From contig NZ_JACHID010000007.1 of assembly GCF_014203025.1 (NCBI RefSeq), forward strand, positions 1-64,000: DNA of 64,000 nucleotides, in the 5' to 3' direction. Source of the DNA: Desulfurispira natronophila (GTDB lineage: Bacteria > Chrysiogenota > Chrysiogenetes > Chrysiogenales > Chrysiogenaceae). The translations under genes and the position numbers were made by a program. Below, piece after piece: positions 31,009-40,632 of the stretch (within the stretch, counting starts at the first letter, position 1; every line of letters begins with the position of its first letter). Under the pieces are notes generated by a model that had not been told where the DNA came from, searched no databases, and was given only the letters and a program-made list of their open reading frames with translations.

Positions 31009-33447
31009 ATGTTTGAGCAGTTTACTGAGCGTGCCCGTCGCATTGTTATCATCGCCCGTCAGGAAGCTGCCCGGCTTCAGCAGGGAGCTATCTCCACTGA
31101 ACATCTGTTGCTGGGTGTCATTCGTGACAATGGCGGCATTGGTGTTAACGCTATCAAGCGTATGGGGATCAATATCAATATCCTCAAGCTGGAAATCGAA
31201 AAATACCTCCCCATTGGCCGCAATACCATTATGGATGCCGATATTCCTTTCAGTGCCCAGTCCAAGAAGGTGCTGGAGTTTGCGGTAGAAGAAGCCAAGC
31301 TTACCAACCAGCACTATGTAGCCGATGAGCATATTCTCATCGGCCTGATGCGCGAGCAAAAGGGGAAGGCTTTCGATATCCTCAGTGCCATGGGCATAAC
31401 TTTGCCTATTGTGCGTGAGGAGATTAATCGGGTAGTAGCTGGCCGTATTGACGGGACCGATGACCCACCACGCCAGATGTCCCGCAACAAAATCCCCACC
31501 CCAACGCTGGACGAGTTTGGTCGCGACCTGACCCGCCACGCTGTAGAGGGCAAACTTGATCCGGTTATCGGAAGGGATGCAGAGATAGAACGTGTTGTAC
31601 AGGTGCTTTGTCGCCGAACCAAAAACAATCCGGTGCTTATCGGTGAGCCGGGGGTTGGGAAAACTGCCATTGCAGAGGGTTTGGCCCAGCGCATTGCCAG
31701 CCGGGATATTCCGGAGATTCTTGCCAACAAGCGCCTCATAAGCCTCAACCTGGGGATGTTGGTAGCCGGCACCAAGTATCGAGGTCAGTTTGAGGAACGC
31801 ATGAAAAACGTCATGCGGGAAATCACAGAAAACGATAATGTCATAATATTTATTGATGAAATACACACAATCATCGGAGCAGGTGGGGCCGAGGGTTCTA
31901 TTGATGCCTCCAATATGCTGAAACCCAGCCTTTCCCGCGGTGAACTCCAGTGTATCGGAGCCACAACTCTGGGGGAATTTCGCAAGTACTTCGAGAAGGA
32001 CGCTGCTCTTGAGCGGCGTTTTCAAACAGTGTTAGTTAATGAGCCCAGCATAGAGGATTCGGTACATATTTTGAGGGGCCTGCGAGACCGTTACGAAAAA
32101 CATCACCGGGTACGCATTACCGATGAGTCTATAGAGGCTGCCATTAAACTTTCTACACGCTACATAACCAGCAAGTTTTTACCGGACAAGGCTATAGATG
32201 TTATTGATGAAACTTGCGCCCGGGCCCGCATCTCCAAGGTGGTTTTACCTGACCATCTTAAACGTATGGAGTCGCGCTCGCTGCAACTGCGGGAAGACCA
32301 GCAGGAAGCGGTGGGGAGTCAGGATTTTGAGACTGCAGCCCGCCTGCGGGATGAGCAGGAGAAGCTCATTGCTCGCCTGGAAAAGGAAAAGCAAAAGTGG
32401 AAGCAGGAGCAGGAGAAAGTTGAGCCGGTTATCGACGAGGAGGAAGTGGCCGGAGTCGTCTCCCTCATGACCGGTATTCCCCTGCGCAAGTTGCAGGAAA
32501 ATGAGACAGCCAAACTTCTTTCCCTTGAAGATGAGCTCCACCGCCGCATGGTGGGACAGAACGAAGCGGTTACTGCGGTCGCCAAGGCCATCCGCCGTAG
32601 TCGTGTCGGCTTGCAGGCAGCCACCAGGCCTATTGGTGCCTTTCTCTTTCTGGGGCCCACCGGGGTAGGTAAAACGGAATTGGCGAAATCCCTGGCCGAA
32701 CACCTGTTTGACAATGAAGAGGCTCTGGTGCGCTTCGATATGAGCGAATACATGGAGAAACACGCCGTTTCCCGGCTGGTGGGAGCTCCTCCCGGCTATG
32801 TGGGCTATGAGGAAGGTGGACAGCTGACAGAAAAAGTGCGCCGCCGGCCATATAGTGTCATCTTGCTGGATGAGATTGAAAAAGCCCATCCTGAAATTTT
32901 TCACATCTTGCTGCAGATCTTTGACGATGGGCGCCTGACTGACTCCTACGGTCACGTGGTGGATTTTCGCAATGTCATTATCATTATGACCTCCAACGCT
33001 GGGGCCCGCATGATTGGCGCTGACAAGCAGATGGGCTTTGGGGCTGAGGCGAGTCGCTCACATCAGACTATCGACTTTGAGCGCATGAAGGACAGTGTCA
33101 TGGGGGAGGTTCGCAAAATATTCACCCCCGAGCTTATCAATCGCATAGATGAAATTGTGGTCTTTCACCCCCTGGAGGACGATCACTTGCGGCAGATCAT
33201 TTACCTGCTGCTGGAGACCCTTAATCGCCGTCTGGACGAGCGTAAGCTACGCCTGCAGCTTACCGAGGAGGCCTGTGACTTTTTGCTACGCAAAGGTCAT
33301 GACAAAATATACGGTGCTCGCCCACTCAGGCGGGTCATGCAAAAGTTTATTGAAGATCATCTGGCCGAGGAGCTGTTGCGGGGTAAATTCAAAAAACGCA
33401 AGAACCTCAAGATTGTCGTGGACGGCGATCAACTGAAGTTTAAATAA
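31009..33447 (+). CDS. clpC: ATP-dependent Clp protease ATP-binding subunit ClpC
   Basis: An 812-residue HSP100 unfoldase that feeds substrates to ClpP. Order: two Clp_N repeats ([19 protein letters not shown] and [20 protein letters not shown]), AAA-1 with Walker [16 protein letters not shown], a UVR-type middle segment ([20 protein letters not shown]), AAA-2 with [19 protein letters not shown], and the C-terminal D2-small domain ([20 protein letters not shown]). The UVR segment and short middle domain point to ClpC rather than ClpA or ClpB. ATG at 31009 has AGGAG 6 bp upstream. No ctsR/mcsAB genes nearby. Confidence 0.92.
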   Translation: MFEQFTERARRIVIIARQEAARLQQGAISTEHLLLGVIRDNGGIGVNAIKRMGININILKLEIEKYLPIGRNTIMDADIPFSAQSKKVLEFAVEEAKLTNQHYVADEHILIGLMREQKGKAFDILSAMGITLPIVREEINRVVAGRIDGTDDPPRQMSRNKIPTPTLDEFGRDLTRHAVEGKLDPVIGRDAEIERVVQVLCRRTKNNPVLIGEPGVGKTAIAEGLAQRIASRDIPEILANKRLISLNLGMLVAGTKYRGQFEERMKNVMREITENDNVIIFIDEIHTIIGAGGAEGSIDASNMLKPSLSRGELQCIGATTLGEFRKYFEKDAALERRFQTVLVNEPSIEDSVHILRGLRDRYEKHHRVRITDESIEAAIKLSTRYITSKFLPDKAIDVIDETCARARISKVVLPDHLKRMESRSLQLREDQQEAVGSQDFETAARLRDEQEKLIARLEKEKQKWKQEQEKVEPVIDEEEVAGVVSLMTGIPLRKLQENETAKLLSLEDELHRRMVGQNEAVTAVAKAIRRSRVGLQAATRPIGAFLFLGPTGVGKTELAKSLAEHLFDNEEALVRFDMSEYMEKHAVSRLVGAPPGYVGYEEGGQLTEKVRRRPYSVILLDEIEKAHPEIFHILLQIFDDGRLTDSYGHVVDFRNVIIIMTSNAGARMIGADKQMGFGAEASRSHQTIDFERMKDSVMGEVRKIFTPELINRIDEIVVFHPLEDDHLRQIIYLLLETLNRRLDERKLRLQLTEEACDFLLRKGHDKIYGARPLRRVMQKFIEDHLAEELLRGKFKKRKNLKIVVDGDQLKFK

Positions 33448-33462
33448 AGGAGCTCTACGTCT

Positions 33463-34329
33463 ATGAAAGTTCGCAAAGCTGTCTTGCCAGTCGCCGGACT
33501 GGGAACCCGTTTTCTTCCTGCCACCAAGGCCATGCCCAAAGAGATGCTCCCCCTGCTGGACAAGCCATTGATCCAGTACGTAGTGGAGGAAGCTGTAGCT
33601 TCGGGCATTGAGCAGATTATCTTTGTCACCGGCCGCACTAAACGATCCATCGAGGATCACTTTGACAAAGACTATCGTCTGGAAACTCAGCTTGAAGAGT
33701 CAGGGAAAAATGACCTGCTCAAAATGGTGCAGGATATCACGGATATGGTGGAGATCGCTTATGTGCGACAAAAAGAGGCGCTGGGGCTGGGGCATGCCAT
33801 TCTCACGGCTAAAAATCTTGTGGGAAATGAACCTTTTGCTGTCATGCTCGGCGATGATATTATTCGCACCCCCAAGGTCCCTGGCATAGGCCAATTGCTG
33901 GAGAAGTTTGAGCGCTACCAGGCCTCAGTGCTGGCAGTGGAGCAAGTGCCCATGAGTCAAATCAGCTCCTACGGATGTATCGATGCCAAGGAAATCGCCC
34001 CCCGCACGTTCCAGGTCAGTGATATGGTAGAAAAGCCGCCAGTGGATGAAGCGCCCAGCGACCTTGCCATTATTGGCCGCTATGTATTAACCCCAGCTAT
34101 TTTCCCTGTATTGGAGAAGACCCCTCCGGGCAGAGGTGGAGAGATTCAGCTTACCGACGCCATTAAAGCCTTGGGGCAAAGTGAAGGTATTTACGGCTAT
34201 CTCTTCGAGGGGAAACGTTACGATTGTGGTGACAAGTTGGAATATCTCAAGGCAACAGCAGAGCTGGCTTTGCTTCACGACGAGTTCGGTCCACCGCTTC
34301 GCGAATTTCTGCGCACATTGTTGCGCTGA
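33463..34329 (+). CDS. galU: UTP-glucose-1-phosphate uridylyltransferase
   Basis: A 288-residue GalU making UDP-glucose for surface glycans. VRKAVLPVAGLGTRFLPATK, KPLIQYVVEEAVASGI, LGDDII, and EKTPPGRGGEIQLTDAIKAL are family signatures. AAAGGAG precedes the ATG and clpC ends 15 bp upstream, so co-transcription is possible. It could supply precursors for the glycan island elsewhere in the window. Confidence 0.94.
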   Translation: MKVRKAVLPVAGLGTRFLPATKAMPKEMLPLLDKPLIQYVVEEAVASGIEQIIFVTGRTKRSIEDHFDKDYRLETQLEESGKNDLLKMVQDITDMVEIAYVRQKEALGLGHAILTAKNLVGNEPFAVMLGDDIIRTPKVPGIGQLLEKFERYQASVLAVEQVPMSQISSYGCIDAKEIAPRTFQVSDMVEKPPVDEAPSDLAIIGRYVLTPAIFPVLEKTPPGRGGEIQLTDAIKALGQSEGIYGYLFEGKRYDCGDKLEYLKATAELALLHDEFGPPLREFLRTLLR

Positions 34330-34578
34330 AAATACCTGAAGTCCAGCAAGGCACTCTTTTCTCTGTAAACCCCTGGTTATCTGCCTTGTACCATAATAAT
34401 AAATAGCCACATGGCGGGCAATACGCCAGGATTTTGGTAAAAAATTCCCAGCAAAGAATTGAATACGTTGCCCTGTTCTTTGAGGTTTGCTAGTATGCCA
34501 CGGATGTGCTCACACTCAAAAGTTGTGAGTGACGATTGTGTCGCGTTATGTCGTTTACCAGGGGGAACAAGACTCGCC

Positions 34579-36006
34579 ATGTTAACACAGTACTATCATT
34601 CTTTGCGCTGGACCCTTCCCATACTTTTTGCTGTTATTATCCTGCCAATTCAGTCCAATGCCGGAGCTATCTCGGCAGCCTATTTTTATCAACACGCCCT
34701 TATGCAGTACGGCGAAAACAACTACACAACGGCTCGCACCTATATTCACACTGCCGTAGAGCGAGAAGAGAGCTTCAAGTACTACTACTTGGCTGGTCTG
34801 GTAGATTTGCGCCTGAAAAACTATCCGAGCGCCATCGCCAACCTTGAGCGGGCTCTGCAGATTATCCCATCGGATACCAATCCTCACAATGCTCGCTATA
34901 ACCTGGCCTTTGCCTACTGGAAGGAGGGAAATCACGAGCAAGCCAAGGGCCTTATCAGTGGCTGCAACACTAAAGAGTCACAACTCTTGCTTGGGTACAT
35001 CAGCTTTGAAAAGGGTCTCCAGCTAATTCTCTCGACACACCACACGGTTCCGGCGACCAAGCAAGATTTAGCCCAGGAGCTCCTCACTACCTTCCAGAGT
35101 AATCGAAACGAGATTAATTTTATTGACGATACGCCTATTGTAGATCTGCCCGACTTCTCTGATGATGTTTTACCAGGTCATGTCCTCCAGATTCCCGATG
35201 GGCAAGTATTTATCTGGACCTCCAAGAGCAAGGAGGCGACCTATATTGTACAGCGCCAGGGGGACTCGTACCAGGTGTTGGAAGCCTATCACTCAAGCAC
35301 TGGCAAAGTTCCAGGAGAGAAGCAGGTTCGCGGCGACGAAAAGACCCCCACCGGGATCTACTTTCCGGTCAGAAAGCTCACATCTCAGCAGATGCCTCAG
35401 CGTTACGGTGCCTACGCCTTCCCTGTCAATTACCCCAACAGTCTTGATCGTTACCTTGGACGCACTGGTGACGGTATATGGCTCCACGGTATCAACGAAA
35501 ATGACAATGGTCAGATACCCTATAACAGCGAAGGCTGTGTGGTGCTGAGCAATGAGGGGATCTTCGGTGTGTCCCGCCATGTGGAGCTGAGAGTAACTCC
35601 GATTATCATGGCAGAAGACTTTTACTATATGGATCGTGATGAGCTCAACAGCAAGCGCGAAAAGCTACTGTCCTTGCTCAACCAGTGGGTGGATGACTGG
35701 GAGTCGCTGGATCATGAGGCCTATATGTCGCATTACTCGCAAGACTTTCGCTCAGGTCGCCACGACTATACGAGTTGGGATCGTGACAAGGCCCGCATAA
35801 ACAGTCACAAGAGCTGGATTGAAGTGGAGCTGGATAATATTTCCCTCTTTCGCTATCCCGACCTTGAGAGTAATAAACGCATTATGATGGCACGATTTCA
35901 TCAGACATACCGCTCAAGCAACTATAATAGTCAGTCGATGAAAGAATTATACTTCATTTACGAAGATGATGGTCAGTGGCGCATACTTACCGAGGTAACG
36001 CCCTGA
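34579..36006 (+). CDS. Csd6/Pgp2-like L,D-carboxypeptidase/transpeptidase with TPR-like N-terminus and NTF2-like C-terminus
   Basis: A 475-residue secreted peptidoglycan enzyme. Signal peptide (WTLPILFAVIILPIQSNAG), a TPR-like helical region (~25-150), the YkuD catalytic domain with WLHGINENDNGQIPYNSEGC and VVLSN (His and Cys of the HG...S-x-G-C motif), and a C-terminal ~130-residue domain of NTF2-like pattern (LNQWVDDWESLDHEAYMSHY, then the DF/FRY and RILTEV strands). This three-part layout is that of Helicobacter Csd6 and Campylobacter Pgp2, which trim the peptide stem to set helical cell shape; Csd6 also acts on flagellin glycans. Start at 34579 rests on the signal peptide, as the Shine-Dalgarno is weak. 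fliW-csrA follow after 33 bp. Confidence 0.78.
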   Translation: MLTQYYHSLRWTLPILFAVIILPIQSNAGAISAAYFYQHALMQYGENNYTTARTYIHTAVEREESFKYYYLAGLVDLRLKNYPSAIANLERALQIIPSDTNPHNARYNLAFAYWKEGNHEQAKGLISGCNTKESQLLLGYISFEKGLQLILSTHHTVPATKQDLAQELLTTFQSNRNEINFIDDTPIVDLPDFSDDVLPGHVLQIPDGQVFIWTSKSKEATYIVQRQGDSYQVLEAYHSSTGKVPGEKQVRGDEKTPTGIYFPVRKLTSQQMPQRYGAYAFPVNYPNSLDRYLGRTGDGIWLHGINENDNGQIPYNSEGCVVLSNEGIFGVSRHVELRVTPIIMAEDFYYMDRDELNSKREKLLSLLNQWVDDWESLDHEAYMSHYSQDFRSGRHDYTSWDRDKARINSHKSWIEVELDNISLFRYPDLESNKRIMMARFHQTYRSSNYNSQSMKELYFIYEDDGQWRILTEVTP

Positions 36007-36039
36007 GCACCGGTAGCTCGCAACAGAAAGGCAGGATGC

Positions 36040-36474
36040 ATGACAATGAAGATACACACCAGCCGTTTTGGTGAAATCAATGTGGATGAGGATCAGGTCA
36101 TTACCATGACCGAGCCTTTACTGGGCTTTCCTGATCTGTATAAATACGTAATGCGCGACCACTCAGACGACACTCCATTCAAGTGGTTGCAATCCCTTGA
36201 GGATAGCGGGCTGGCTTTTGTGATTCTTGACCCTGCGCTTTTTAAGCCTGACTACGGTGTACGCCTCTCCCGCAGTGACGTGGAGCACTTGCAACTGGAA
36301 TCAGACAAGGACGCACAGGTATACACCATTGTAGTGGTTCCTCCCAATGATCCTCAGAAAATGACCGCTAACCTGCAAGCGCCCCTGGTGTTGAACACCA
36401 AAAACAACATTGCCAAGCAAGTAGTACTCAACGACCCGAACTATCCTATAAAATACCCGGTTTTTGGGGAATAG
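36040..36474 (+). CDS. fliW: Flagellar assembly factor FliW
   Basis: A 144-residue FliW: FGEINVDEDQVITMTEPLLG, FKWLQSLEDSGLAFVILDP, VVPPNDPQKMTANLQAPLV and NYPIKYPVF. FliW binds flagellin or CsrA: when flagellin is exported, FliW is freed and inhibits CsrA, so flagellin translation rises. Directly upstream of csrA (2-bp gap), the standard arrangement. Their target flagellin transcript is at the start of this window. Confidence 0.93.
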   Translation: MTMKIHTSRFGEINVDEDQVITMTEPLLGFPDLYKYVMRDHSDDTPFKWLQSLEDSGLAFVILDPALFKPDYGVRLSRSDVEHLQLESDKDAQVYTIVVVPPNDPQKMTANLQAPLVLNTKNNIAKQVVLNDPNYPIKYPVFGE

Positions 36475-36476
36475 TC

Positions 36477-36713
36477 ATGCTGGTACTTTCACGCAAGAAA
36501 AACGAAACCATAATGATTGGCGACGACATTTTTGTTACGGTTGTGGATGCCATGAATGGTGTCGTCAAGGTAGGTATCGACGCTCCCCGAAATGTCAAGG
36601 TCTACCGCAAAGAAGTCTACGATGCCATTCAGGCCGAAAACCGTGCGGCTGCCCAGAGCAGTCAGAATCTGAAACTGCCCAGCAATCTTTCCTTCCCCAC
36701 AAAAAAGAAGTAG
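36477..36713 (+). CDS. csrA: Carbon storage regulator CsrA
   Basis: A 78-residue RNA-binding translational regulator. MLVLSRKKNETIMIGDDIFV, VKVGIDAPRNVKVYRKEVYD are diagnostic, including the RNA-contact L4 and R44-type residues. A ~17-residue basic/Ser-rich C-terminal tail (NLKLPSNLSFPTKKK) follows the usual end. Expected to repress flagellin translation and be titrated by FliW. Confidence 0.95.
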   Translation: MLVLSRKKNETIMIGDDIFVTVVDAMNGVVKVGIDAPRNVKVYRKEVYDAIQAENRAAAQSSQNLKLPSNLSFPTKKK

Positions 36714-36860
36714 CTGCCACAGCTGCAGTTGAACATGCCATCAGTGCTGTCGTGCACTGTTCTGAATCATGCGTTTATAAAGAAGCCCTGAAACACGCTG
36801 ATTTTTTATTCTGTTGACGCACCCCGATATGGGTGTCAGCGACCTTTTGCCTGAGGAATT

Positions 36861-38795
36861 ATGTCTCTTTCACCAGATTTACTTCAAACTATATTCTCTG
36901 ATCTTAATACGCAGCAAAGCGAGGCGGTACGCCACATGGACGGCCCTGCGCTGGTTTTGGCAGGAGCTGGGAGTGGCAAAACTCGAGTTCTCACAGCCCG
37001 GGTCATGCACCTGGTGCAGCAGGGCATAGCTCCCTGGAGTATTCTGGCTGTAACGTTCACCAATAAAGCGGCCAACGAAATGCGTCAGCGTATACGCTCT
37101 CAGCTGGGACCTGCAGCCAATGATGCCTGGATTGGTACTTTTCACAGTATTGCTTTGCGAATCCTGCGCATAGAAGCTCACCATCTTGGTTACGGAAATG
37201 ATTTTGTTATCTATGAGCCTGCCGAAAGTGTCAAGGTAGTCAACAAGGTTATCCGCAAGCTCAATATAAGCTCCGATACCCTTAATGCCAAGCGCGCCCT
37301 GGGCATCATCAGCTCGTACAAAAACAGCAATCACTCCCCCCAGGACATTCTTGCGGACGATGCTCCCTTTGAGCGGGAGGTCATAGGGCCAGTTTACCAG
37401 CACTACCAGGAGCTAATGTCATCATTTAATGCCATGGACTTTGATGATCTGCTCGTCAATCTCAAGCGCTTGCTTTCTTTGGATGCGGAAATTTTAGCCA
37501 AATATCAGCAGCGTTTCTCTTATATTCTTGTGGACGAGTACCAGGATACCAACCTCCTGCAGTTCGAGTTGATCTATGCCCTGGGTCGCCAACACCGCAA
37601 TGTCTTTGCCGTGGGTGATGACGACCAGTCCATATACCGTTTTCGTGGTGCTACCATTGAAAATATTCTTAATTTCGAACAGCACTACCCCCAGGCAGTG
37701 CTATTCAAGCTCGAGCAAAACTACCGCTCACACCAGACAATTTTGGACTGCGCTAATCGCATTATCAGTAAAAACCCACGCCGCCACGGTAAACAGCTCT
37801 TTTCTGACCTGGGAGCTGGTGAGAAAATTGCTGTCAAAGTGCTCCCCAGTGCAGAGGATGAAGCCAGCTTTGTAGTGAACCAGCTGGGGGAGCTCATGGC
37901 AAAGGGTTTTCGCCCCAACGAAATCGCGGTGCTCTATCGCACGAACGCCCAAAGTCGACTCTTTGAGACGTTTTTGCTCCGCAGCAATATCCCCTACCGC
38001 GTGGTGGGCTCCTTTGAGTTCTGGAAGCGAAGGGAGATACAGGATATTCTTGCCTATGTCAGTCTGATTGCCAACCCTCGCAACATTCAGGCTTTTGAGC
38101 GCATTGTGAACTACCCTTTGCGGGGAATTGGCGCCACCTCGGTAGAAAAAATTGTCACGGTAGCTATGGATACCGGTATGCCGGTGCTGGAGGCAGCAGC
38201 TATGGTAGAGCCCGATTTGCGTGGCAAGGCTCGTAAAAGCCTGCAGGCTTTTCTGGAGCTGATTGGCTCCTTCAATGGCGGACAGGACTATCTGATGGGG
38301 GACTTGATCCACGAGTTGGTGCGTAAGGCTGGTATCGAGCGCGATATCCGCACTCGCGACGACGAGAACCAGGCCCAGTCACGTCTGGAGAATATTGGTG
38401 AGTTGATTAGCGCTGCTACCGCCTTTGATGAAAAGTATCCTTCAGAGCAGGCTCCTATACAGCGGTTTCTGGAGGAAGTAAACCTGGGGTTGGAAACCCG
38501 CCAGCAAACCACCGATGGCGTCAACCTCCTTACCATTCATTCTGCCAAGGGACTGGAGTTTCCAGTGGTATTTCTCACGGGTCTGGAAAATACGGTTTTT
38601 CCATCGCCCATGAGCATGGGGAATCAGTTTGCCCAAGAGGAAGAGCGTCGCTTGATGTACGTGGCTATCACCCGCTGTCAGGAAAAACTCTACCTTACTC
38701 GTGCCCAGAGTCGCACCCTTTTTGGCAAGACCGCATTTTGCGGTGCCAGCGCCTTTTTGCGGGAAATACCCGATGACCTTACGGTTAAGCTCTGA
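36861..38795 (+). CDS. UvrD/PcrA/Rep-type ATP-dependent DNA helicase
   Basis: A 644-residue superfamily 1A helicase for DNA repair or replication restart. Motif I LAGAGSGKTRVLTARVM, Ia AVTFTNKAANEM, II LVDEYQDTNLLQFEL, III VGDDDQSIYRFRGATIENIL, IV KLEQNYRS, V LLTIHSAKGLEFPVVFLTGL, VI EEERRLMYVAITR. Shorter than typical UvrD or PcrA (~720) because the C-terminal tail is absent. GAGGAATT precedes the ATG. It could be uvrD, pcrA or rep, so no symbol is given. Confidence 0.9.
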   Translation: MSLSPDLLQTIFSDLNTQQSEAVRHMDGPALVLAGAGSGKTRVLTARVMHLVQQGIAPWSILAVTFTNKAANEMRQRIRSQLGPAANDAWIGTFHSIALRILRIEAHHLGYGNDFVIYEPAESVKVVNKVIRKLNISSDTLNAKRALGIISSYKNSNHSPQDILADDAPFEREVIGPVYQHYQELMSSFNAMDFDDLLVNLKRLLSLDAEILAKYQQRFSYILVDEYQDTNLLQFELIYALGRQHRNVFAVGDDDQSIYRFRGATIENILNFEQHYPQAVLFKLEQNYRSHQTILDCANRIISKNPRRHGKQLFSDLGAGEKIAVKVLPSAEDEASFVVNQLGELMAKGFRPNEIAVLYRTNAQSRLFETFLLRSNIPYRVVGSFEFWKRREIQDILAYVSLIANPRNIQAFERIVNYPLRGIGATSVEKIVTVAMDTGMPVLEAAAMVEPDLRGKARKSLQAFLELIGSFNGGQDYLMGDLIHELVRKAGIERDIRTRDDENQAQSRLENIGELISAATAFDEKYPSEQAPIQRFLEEVNLGLETRQQTTDGVNLLTIHSAKGLEFPVVFLTGLENTVFPSPMSMGNQFAQEEERRLMYVAITRCQEKLYLTRAQSRTLFGKTAFCGASAFLREIPDDLTVKL

Positions 38796-38798
38796 GCA

Positions 38799-39755
38799 AT
38801 GGACGCCCAGAAGACACTCCAGCGCCACACGGCTCTGAAAAAGCGAGCGTCGCTTTTCAGCGTCTGCACGGCATTGATGTTGGCCATTTTAAAACTGGCT
38901 GTAGGCATCTCCATCAACTCTCTGGCCATTATCGCTATGGCCATCGACTCTATTCTCGATATCATCATGAGTGCCGTAAACTTTGTCGGTATACGTTATG
39001 CGGCTCGGCCCGCTGATCCAGGCCACCCGTTTGGGCACGGCAAATTTGAAACTCTGGCGGCCCTTTTCCAGGGGCTTATTATATTGGGAATTGGTATATT
39101 CATCGCTTACGAGGGTATATCTCGACTGGGCAGCGGTGAGGCACCAGTTATGGATGGGCTGCATCTGGGCCTTGCAGTGATGGCTTTCAGCGTGGTGGCC
39201 TCTTTCATTCTCAGTCGCTATCTGCTGCGTGTGGCAAGTACTACTGACTCCCTGGCACTACGTACCGACTCTCTCCACTACGCTACCGATGTCTGGACGA
39301 ACGGTGGCGTCATGGTGGCTCTGGGAATCATGCTGATTGCTCCCTTGGGCTGGATTGACCCGGTCATATCCATCATTATTGCCCTCTACATTATTAAGGA
39401 AGCTCTGCCACTTTTGCTTAAGGTTTTTCATGAACTTACGGAAAGCGCATTGCCGCAGGAGCAGATTGCAGCAATTACAGAGATTGTGGGGAGTGATCCC
39501 AGCATCATCGATATGCACGACTTGCGTACGCGGCGCAGCGGCTCAAACAAGATTATGGATATGCATATCACTGTCTGCCGCCACTACACCCTTGAGCAGG
39601 CCCATGACATAGCCCATAGCATGGAGGAAAGGCTTCAGCGCAGCTTTGCTGGAGCCAGTGTTGTTATTCATGTGGATCCATGCGTGGTGGCCCACTGCAA
39701 GACAACACTCCCTGGCACTTGCCCGCTGGAGTCTGCGAGGGAAATTGAGACATAA
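38799..39755 (+). CDS. Cation diffusion facilitator family transporter
   Basis: A 318-residue divalent metal exporter of the inner membrane. About six membrane segments; the metal site is marked by AIDSILDIIMSAVNFVG in TM2 and LHYATDVWTNGGVM in TM5, and the linker HPFGHGKFETLAALFQGL is the CDF signature. The C-terminal cytoplasmic domain (DLRTRRSGSNKIMDMHITV) is of ZT_dimer type. It starts 3 bp after the helicase stop. The metal (Zn, Fe, Mn) cannot be told. Confidence 0.9.
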   Translation: MDAQKTLQRHTALKKRASLFSVCTALMLAILKLAVGISINSLAIIAMAIDSILDIIMSAVNFVGIRYAARPADPGHPFGHGKFETLAALFQGLIILGIGIFIAYEGISRLGSGEAPVMDGLHLGLAVMAFSVVASFILSRYLLRVASTTDSLALRTDSLHYATDVWTNGGVMVALGIMLIAPLGWIDPVISIIIALYIIKEALPLLLKVFHELTESALPQEQIAAITEIVGSDPSIIDMHDLRTRRSGSNKIMDMHITVCRHYTLEQAHDIAHSMEERLQRSFAGASVVIHVDPCVVAHCKTTLPGTCPLESAREIET

Positions 39756-39815
39756 ATCCCGCCATCTTGGCGACTTACATTAAACTCTACATACTCACCC
39801 GCAAAGGAGTTGAAC

Positions 39816-40592
39816 ATGACATTCGCCGTACATCGCTTTCGCTTTTGGTTTGCACTGGCTGCAATACTTTTAAGCAGTATAACCGCCTATGCTTCCAATA
39901 GCCTCACAGCCTGCTATAACGCCTACTATATATTCAAGGTAGGCGAAACCTGTATTACTTACACACTGAATGATCGCGAGGAGCTTGAGGTGGAGTCCTT
40001 CGCCCGCAGCGCAGGAATGGTGAATGCGGTTCGGCGCTTTACAGAAGAGAGCCGTTCGGTGCTGTCGCTGGACCCCATGCAGCCCAAATCATTTTATCAG
40101 CGTCAATCCAATCGACGCGGCTCGCGAGTGCACGATTATATATTCGAAGGTGACCAAGTAAACTACACCGTAGCGCGCTTCAATACCGATGGATCGCTGC
40201 GACGCATTGAGTCCGACACGCAGGATCTTCCTGGCGTATTTGAGCCCTACTCCCTGAGCCTTTTCATCCAGTTGACCGGTGAACAGCGAGGCGAGCTTCC
40301 CCTTTTTTTTGGGGGAGAAACGGGTAGTGTGGAATTTCGTGAGCGGGGTACCAGTACTATTGAAGCTGCTGGAGAGACCTTTAGAACCAAACGGCTTGAT
40401 ATTATCCCCAAAGCTCGTGATGAGGATGGAGCCCTTTCTCCTGAGGGAAACTGGCGCTTCTGGATCGACAAGGAGACTGGGCTTTTGGTGCAAATGCGCA
40501 TTAGTGTAGCGGTGGGGAGTGCCACCATTACTCTGAGTGATATGTCAGGTAACAAGCGACTTCTTGAGCGAATTAAACTTCCGCCCTTATAA
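39816..40592 (+). CDS. DUF3108 domain secreted protein
   Basis: A 258-residue exported protein with a signal peptide (FWFALAAILLSSITAYASN) and a DUF3108-type beta-rich body (ITYTLNDREELEVESFARSA, YSLSLFIQL, FRTKRLDIIPKARDEDGALS, FWIDKETGLLVQMRISV). DUF3108 proteins are periplasmic with unknown function. ATG at 39816 has AAAGGAG 7 bp upstream; the frame's earlier TTG is rejected. Confidence 0.75.
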   Translation: MTFAVHRFRFWFALAAILLSSITAYASNSLTACYNAYYIFKVGETCITYTLNDREELEVESFARSAGMVNAVRRFTEESRSVLSLDPMQPKSFYQRQSNRRGSRVHDYIFEGDQVNYTVARFNTDGSLRRIESDTQDLPGVFEPYSLSLFIQLTGEQRGELPLFFGGETGSVEFRERGTSTIEAAGETFRTKRLDIIPKARDEDGALSPEGNWRFWIDKETGLLVQMRISVAVGSATITLSDMSGNKRLLERIKLPPL

Positions 40593-40632
40593 TCACTTTC
40601 AACCTGATATCGTGCAGCCCCCCCGGGTGGAG

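Noticed and set aside
30946-32025. A 359-codon minus-strand frame inside clpC
   Set aside because: Mirror frame of a strongly conserved ATPase; also crosses the clpC promoter and start region.
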